From contig CAYXGE010000073.1 of assembly GCA_964464435.1 (NCBI GenBank), positions 1-9,041 of the forward strand: a stretch of 9,041 nt of DNA. The letters run 5' to 3'. The position numbers and the translations under genes were made by a program. Under the pieces are notes generated by a model that made no database searches, was not told where the DNA came from, and worked only from the letters and a program-made list of their open reading frames with translations. Position 1 is the stretch's first letter. The number at the start of each line of letters is the position of its first letter. Shown one piece after another: positions 5,610-9,041 of this stretch. This DNA comes from CAYXGE01 sp964464435 (GTDB taxonomy: Bacteria; Pseudomonadota; Gammaproteobacteria; Burkholderiales; Methylophilaceae).

Positions 5610-6695
5610 TTACTTATTTTTTCTACGCTTCATTAGTCCAATAAAACCAAGGCCTGCCAATAACATGGCATAGCTTTCAGGCTCTGGCACTGGAGTAATC
5701 GAGTATAACGTGGTGGTATTGGAGACCTCATTAGTAATAGTAAGGTAGGTTTTACCTCCAAACTCAAAAGCATCTAAGCCTTCTGGAGCAATATCACCAT
5801 CGGTAATTAACATATCCAAAAAGGTCGCATTAGTTGGATCTGTCACATCGTACAAAGCAACCGCACTCTTGAGCGTTCTTTCTAAACCTATGGCCGCAAT
5901 CGTTCTACCAGCTAAAGTAAATAATTTCACACCTTCTGGCTCTACACCGCCTACACGGCTTCTTACATCATCATAAATGCCGAGCTCAGCAGCTTTTTTG
6001 TCTAAGAAATCACCACTATCAAATACACGGTTGCCATCTGCATCAAGTATCGAAAACGAGCGCGCACCCCTCGCAAATAAGCTTCCTGTAGAAGAATCCG
6101 TATTTGTAATACGTAAATTTGCTAAATCACCTGTTGCGCCAACTGTACTAGCATTTGCGCGGTCGCCGTCATCTTCACGAAAATCACCTTCATTGGCTGT
6201 GACTAGAAATGTAGCGCCATTCACCTCATAAGCTCCAATAGCATCAGGCATATACAAACCTTTTACGTTTGGTGAAGTAAAGTTGATGGTAGCATTGTCT
6301 CTTGTATCAATCTGATTACCAGGCAAGCTAAAGTCTTTAGCTCCAAGACCAACTACTTTTTCAAAACTATTGGTGTTTAAATCTAAAATACCAATGGCAT
6401 TGGCTTCTTGTAAGGTTACATAAGCCTTGGTGCCAGCTGAGTTGACCGCAATATACTCTGGTTCAAAATCCATACCTGTATTTGTTCTAATATTGCTTCC
6501 AGTTTGTGTAACACCTGCAAAAGTTGGTGTTGCAGTAACCGTTCGCGTGTTCATGTTGATAATGCTCACGCTACCAACTGGATCAATTGCTGCAGGGTTA
6601 AAAGTTGCAGGTGTTGATGTGCCAATGCGTGAGCCATAAACAGAAGGCGTACCTTCATTTGCAACTAATAATTTACTTCCATCAGGCGTAAAAGT
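5610..6695 (-). CDS. PEP-CTERM choice-of-anchor I beta-propeller protein, N-terminus lost in gap
   Basis: 361 residues are visible; signal peptide and start lie in or beyond the N-gap. An open frame running through the Ns to 6896 only borrows antisense sequence of the nucleotidyltransferase and is not the true start. The visible part begins TFTPDGSKLLVANEG, then DFEPEYIAV, KAYVTLQEANAIGILDL, LPGNQIDTRDN, KGLYMPDAIGAYEV, LVTANEGDFREDDGD, GARSFSILDADGNRVFDSGD, VEPEGV, AAIGLERT, ALYDVTDPTNATF and LTITNEVSNTTTLY, the successive blades of the choice-of-anchor I (YncE-like propeller) family. No catalytic residues are recognised; members are presumed extracellular. It ends with PEPES, a hydrophobic helix and KRRKNK, a sorting tail almost identical to that of the downstream PEP-CTERM gene. 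A 131-bp space to the next start allows separate or joint transcription. Confidence 0.88.
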   Translation of the reverse strand, partial: TFTPDGSKLLVANEGTPSVYGSRIGTSTPATFNPAAIDPVGSVSIINMNTRTVTATPTFAGVTQTGSNIRTNTGMDFEPEYIAVNSAGTKAYVTLQEANAIGILDLNTNSFEKVVGLGAKDFSLPGNQIDTRDNATINFTSPNVKGLYMPDAIGAYEVNGATFLVTANEGDFREDDGDRANASTVGATGDLANLRITNTDSSTGSLFARGARSFSILDADGNRVFDSGDFLDKKAAELGIYDDVRSRVGGVEPEGVKLFTLAGRTIAAIGLERTLKSAVALYDVTDPTNATFLDMLITDGDIAPEGLDAFEFGGKTYLTITNEVSNTTTLYSITPVPEPESYAMLLAGLGFIGLMKRRKNK

Positions 6696-6795
6696 NNNNN
6701 NNNNNNNNNNNNNNNNNNNNNNNNNNNNNNNNNNNNNNNNNNNNNNNNNNNNNNNNNNNNNNNNNNNNNNNNNNNNNNNNNNNNNNNNNNNNNNN
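6696..6795. other. Assembly gap of 100 N between divergent genes
   Basis: Exactly 100 N. The missing DNA must hold the signal peptide and first blade of the minus-strand propeller protein (roughly 50 residues or more by comparison with the family), both divergent promoters and the ribosome site of the nucleotidyltransferase. It is therefore almost certainly longer than 100 bp, and the adjacency of the two flanks rests only on the scaffold join. Confidence 0.95.
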
Positions 6796-7935
6796 ATGAA
6801 AGCCATGATTCTAGCCGCGGGTAAAGGTACTCGTGTGCGTCCGCTAACATATGAACTTCCCAAGCCAATGATTCCTTTACTAGGAAAGCCTGTCATGGCT
6901 TATTTAATAGAACATCTAGCTAAGCATCACATAAAAGAAGTGATGGTTAATGTGAGTTATTTACATGAAAAAATTCAGCAGTACTTTGGTGATGGACATC
7001 GTTTTGGCATAGAGATTGGTTATTCATTTGAGGGCGATATCAGTAATGGTCAAATCATTCCTAGCCCTGTTGGTTCTGCAGGTGGTATGCGAAAGATTCA
7101 AGATTTTGGTGGTTTCTTTGATGAAACAACCATAGTCATTTGTGGCGATGCAATTATTGATTTGGATATCACAGCTGCAGTGGCAAAACATAAGCGTAAG
7201 GGCGCGCTGGTAAGTTTAGTCGCCAAAGAGGTGCCATTGGATAAAGTATCTGACTATGGCATTGTATTAACCGATGAAACAGGAAAAATTGTTTCTTTCC
7301 AAGAAAAGCCTCATCCATCTGTCGCCAAGTCTAATTTAGCAAGCACAGGTATTTATATCTTTGAACCAGAGGCAATCAATCTTATTCCCTCTGGCAGTAC
7401 CTTTGATATTGGCTCTGATTTGTTTCCTTTACTTGTAGAAAAAAGATTACCCTTTTATGCGATAAACCAGCATTTTAATTGGATTGATATTGGCTTAGTG
7501 ACTGACTATTGGAATGTAATGCAACAATTAATGCAAGGCGAGGTGCCTTCAATGCCTATGCCTGGTAAGCAGGTAAAGCCTGGAATCTGGGTTGGCTTAA
7601 ATGTACATATCGATTGGGAAAATACTAAAATCCAAGGGCCAGTGTATATAGGTTCAGGGGCACGTGTTGATAAAGGTGCAGAAATTATTGGGCCCACTTG
7701 GATTAGTAATGGATGCCATGTGCAACGAGGTGGAAAAGTAGTGCGTAGTGTTCTATTTGAATATACGCGTGTTGGACAAGATTTTAAATTTGAAGACATG
7801 ATTGTATGTGGTGAGTATTGCGTGGATAAGCATGGACGAATGACCCATGTGGATGACGAGTCATGTGAATTAATCTGGTCTGATGCTCGCGAAAAGGTCA
7901 TTTACCCTAAAGACTATGCCTCAGTTAAAGTTTAG
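6796..7935 (+). CDS. Sugar-phosphate nucleotidyltransferase with C-terminal left-handed beta-helix (NDP-sugar pyrophosphorylase)
   Basis: 379 residues. The start ATG is the first base after the gap, yet MKAMILAAGKGTRVRP is the usual N-terminus of the family, so it is probably genuine. The catalytic domain (about 1-245) has the nucleotide-binding signature LAAGKGTRVRP (6-16), Lys23 in LPKPM, SAGGMRK (94-100), metal-binding Asp118 in VICGDAIIDLD, FQEKPHPS (169-175) with Lys171, STGIYIFEPE, and Asp231 in FNWIDIG, which likely supplies the second metal ligand. Residues about 258-345 carry hexapeptide-like repeats (VKPGIWVGLNVHID, IQGPVYIGSGARVDKGAEIIGP) forming a left-handed beta-helix, as in mannose-1-phosphate guanylyltransferase-like enzymes. 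It makes an activated sugar, but which nucleotide and sugar cannot be read from sequence. Context (PEP-CTERM proteins) suggests exopolysaccharide or other envelope glycan synthesis. Confidence 0.9.
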   Translation: MKAMILAAGKGTRVRPLTYELPKPMIPLLGKPVMAYLIEHLAKHHIKEVMVNVSYLHEKIQQYFGDGHRFGIEIGYSFEGDISNGQIIPSPVGSAGGMRKIQDFGGFFDETTIVICGDAIIDLDITAAVAKHKRKGALVSLVAKEVPLDKVSDYGIVLTDETGKIVSFQEKPHPSVAKSNLASTGIYIFEPEAINLIPSGSTFDIGSDLFPLLVEKRLPFYAINQHFNWIDIGLVTDYWNVMQQLMQGEVPSMPMPGKQVKPGIWVGLNVHIDWENTKIQGPVYIGSGARVDKGAEIIGPTWISNGCHVQRGGKVVRSVLFEYTRVGQDFKFEDMIVCGEYCVDKHGRMTHVDDESCELIWSDAREKVIYPKDYASVKV

Positions 7936-7965
7936 ACACGGTACTTTTAGTCCAAAAATGTAAGA

Positions 7966-7994
7966 TTGTGACAAAACTGTCACAAAACTTAAAT
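7966..7994 (+). promoter_or_regulatory. Operator-like site upstream of gspG: 20-bp perfect palindrome, also Pho-box-like
   Basis: TTGTGACA (7966-7973) and TGTCACAA (7978-7985) are perfect inverted copies around AAAC. The same bases read as direct units every 11 bp: TTGTGAC (7966), CTGTCAC (7977), CTTAAAT (7988), each separated by AAAA, close to the PhoB box layout of CTGTCAT units with 4-bp AT spacers. The site lies 47-76 bp upstream of the gspG start. No T-run follows, so it is not an intrinsic terminator. The cognate regulator is not known. Confidence 0.5.
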
Positions 7995-8041
7995 CTTATT
8001 GAAAACAAGATTAACTAAAATTGCCATACTAATTTAACTTT

Positions 8042-8491
8042 ATGCAAGTAACCATGCGCAAACAGAACCCCTTAGGAACGACTAAATCTAACGTAAATGG
8101 CTTTACACTGCTTGAGTTACTGGTGGTAATGGTCATTATTGGTTTGCTAGCTGGCTATGTTGGTCCAAAATACTTTGAGCAAATTGGTAAATCGGAAACA
8201 AAAACAGCAAGAGCGCAAATTGATGCGCTTGGTAAAGCCTTAGATCAGTTTAGAATTGATACAGGCAGTTATCCAACAACTGAGCAGGGCTTGGCCGCGT
8301 TGAATAATAACCTTGGCAATAACCCCAAATGGGCAGGTCCTTACTTAAAGAAAAGTGTGCCCAACGACCCTTGGGATAAGCCTTATCTTTACAAAGCACC
8401 GGGTGAGCATGGTGATTATGATTTATACACGCTAGGTAAAGATGGGCAGCAAGGTGGCACTAAAGAAGCTGAAGACGTTACTAACTGGTAA
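8042..8491 (+). CDS. gspG: Type II secretion system major pseudopilin GspG
   Basis: 149 residues. The class III leader is cleaved before Phe21 in NG/FTLLELLVVMVIIGLLAGYV, with the conserved Glu at +5 (Glu25) and a 20-residue hydrophobic helix; prepilin peptidase would process it and methylate the new N-terminus. Then come the GspG hallmarks: GKALDQFRIDTGSYPTTEQG, LKKSVPNDPWDKPYLY, GDYDLYTLGKDGQQGG and the final EDVTNW, the region that binds calcium in studied family members. Length matches GspG. It is the main subunit of the periplasmic pseudopilus that pushes exoproteins through the outer membrane. Neither the ATG at 8042 nor the in-frame ATG at 8054 has a clear ribosome site; the second would give a 16-residue leader and remains possible. 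gspF follows 11 bp later. The 106-bp upstream region carries an operator-like site. Confidence 0.93.
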   Translation: MQVTMRKQNPLGTTKSNVNGFTLLELLVVMVIIGLLAGYVGPKYFEQIGKSETKTARAQIDALGKALDQFRIDTGSYPTTEQGLAALNNNLGNNPKWAGPYLKKSVPNDPWDKPYLYKAPGEHGDYDLYTLGKDGQQGGTKEAEDVTNW

Positions 8492-8502
8492 CGAAGTCGA
8501 AG

Positions 8503-9041
8503 ATGAATTTTCAAGTAAAAGCAGTGCGCGGAAGAGAGATGGTGTTACTGAACATCTCCGCAATGCATCAGCAGGATGCGCTTTCACAAGCGCAATCAAA
8601 AGGCTACACGCCCATTTCAGCAACTGTACAGCAAACATCCATACGTGCTAACAAGCAATTTCCCTTAGTGTTATTTAGCCAAGAATTATTGGCTTTGTTA
8701 GAGGCTGGCCTTAATTTGGTTGAGGCAATTGAGACGTTGGCAGTGAAAGATGACCACAGCGATAGCAAGTTGGTGCTTGATAATGTCTTGCAGTTACTTT
8801 ACCAAGGCCAAACATTATCGGCTGCGCTTGAGCAACAACCACAAGCATTTCCTCTGTTGTTTGTGGCTACGGTAAAAGCCAGTGAAAAAACAGGCGATTT
8901 ACCTCAAGCGCTCAATCGCTACATTGGCTATGAATTACAAATTGGCTTACTCAAGAAAAAAATTGTGAGCGCATCGATTTACCCTATTTTGTTAATGAGT
9001 GTGGGTGGCTTGGTGATTTTATTTCTGCTTGGCTTTGTGGT
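8503..9041 (+). CDS. gspF: Type II secretion system inner-membrane platform protein GspF, 3' truncated by window
   Basis: Starts at ATG 8503, 11 bp after gspG, preceded only by a weak GAAG; open to the window end (179 codons seen of about 400 expected). The N-terminal region MNFQVKAVRGREMVLLNISA.. and DALSQAQSKGYTPIS is the short family lead domain. From about residue 55 the first T2SSF cytoplasmic domain follows: LFSQELLALLEAGLNLVEAIETLA, LLYQGQTLSAALEQQPQAFPLLFVATVKASEKTGDLPQAL, with the conserved AGLNL, G-x-x-LS and E-K-TGDL motifs. The first transmembrane helix begins near residue 160 (ASIYPILLMSVGGLVILFLLGFVV). GspF anchors the GspE ATPase in the inner membrane. The order G then F, rather than the common E-F-G, indicates a dispersed or rearranged secretion locus continuing beyond the window. 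Confidence 0.92.
   Translation, partial: MNFQVKAVRGREMVLLNISAMHQQDALSQAQSKGYTPISATVQQTSIRANKQFPLVLFSQELLALLEAGLNLVEAIETLAVKDDHSDSKLVLDNVLQLLYQGQTLSAALEQQPQAFPLLFVATVKASEKTGDLPQALNRYIGYELQIGLLKKKIVSASIYPILLMSVGGLVILFLLGFV

Noticed and set aside
6696..6896. Extension of the propeller gene through the N-gap to an upstream ATG
   Set aside because: The extension translates the antisense strand of the nucleotidyltransferase; it has no signal peptide and depends on the arbitrary gap length.
7506..7901. Minus-strand frame inside the nucleotidyltransferase gene
   Set aside because: Shadow of a well-supported gene with conserved hexapeptide repeats on the plus strand.
8432..8651. Small frames on both strands across the gspG/gspF junction
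   Set aside because: They overlap gspG and gspF out of frame; gspF itself reads open from 8503 to the window end with clear family motifs.
1..9041. CRISPR array, insertion sequence, transposase, integrase or toxin-antitoxin pair
   Set aside because: No spaced identical repeats, no transposase, recombinase or toxin motifs on either strand; the only mobile-element hints are the noncoding repeats next to the tRNA.

Overview
The window looks like a chromosomal segment of a Gram-negative betaproteobacterium of moderately low GC (roughly 40%). The mix of PEP-CTERM proteins, a type II secretion pseudopilin, a large beta-helical exoprotein paired with a secreted FecR-domain protein, and a Yip1-type membrane protein fits the Methylophilaceae (Methylotenera-like). 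That placement is inference from gene content, not a database match. Two runs of exactly 100 N (2379-2478 and 6696-6795) are assembly gaps of conventional, hence unknown, length.

Layout. (1) 2-2949, plus strand: the C-terminal 572 residues of a large Asn/Gly/Thr-rich beta-helical surface or secreted protein, overlapping by 10 bp a FecR-domain protein that has a Sec signal peptide and is interrupted by the first gap. (2) 3061-3651, plus: a five-helix Yip1-family inner-membrane protein, converging through a shared bidirectional terminator on (3) 3703-4236, minus: an exported BCP/PrxQ-type peroxiredoxin. (4) 4321-4396, plus: tRNA-Arg(CCT). (5) 4397-4914: a 518-bp gene-free stretch that is unusually rich in symmetry: a tandem 11-bp repeat, a 14-bp inverted repeat enclosing 253 bp, and three back-to-back hairpins. 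(6) 4915-6695, minus: two tandem PEP-CTERM proteins, a small FxDxF-type protein and a choice-of-anchor I beta-propeller whose N-terminus is lost in the second gap. (7) 6796-7935, plus: a sugar-phosphate nucleotidyltransferase with a C-terminal left-handed beta-helix. (8) 8042-9041, plus: gspG and the start of gspF of a type II secretion system, preceded by a perfect 20-bp palindrome that also reads as a Pho-box-like 11-bp-period repeat.

Functionally the window is weighted toward the cell envelope: an exported adhesin-like protein and its partner, two proteins destined for exosortase sorting, a nucleotide-sugar enzyme of the kind used in exopolysaccharide synthesis (exosortase systems usually co-occur with such loci), and type II secretion components. 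No exosortase, TpsB transporter, integrase or transposase gene is visible here. I see no clear new multi-gene defence or mobile system. The parts most worth follow-up are the exoprotein/FecR pair, the structured noncoding block at 4518-4885, and the operator upstream of gspG.
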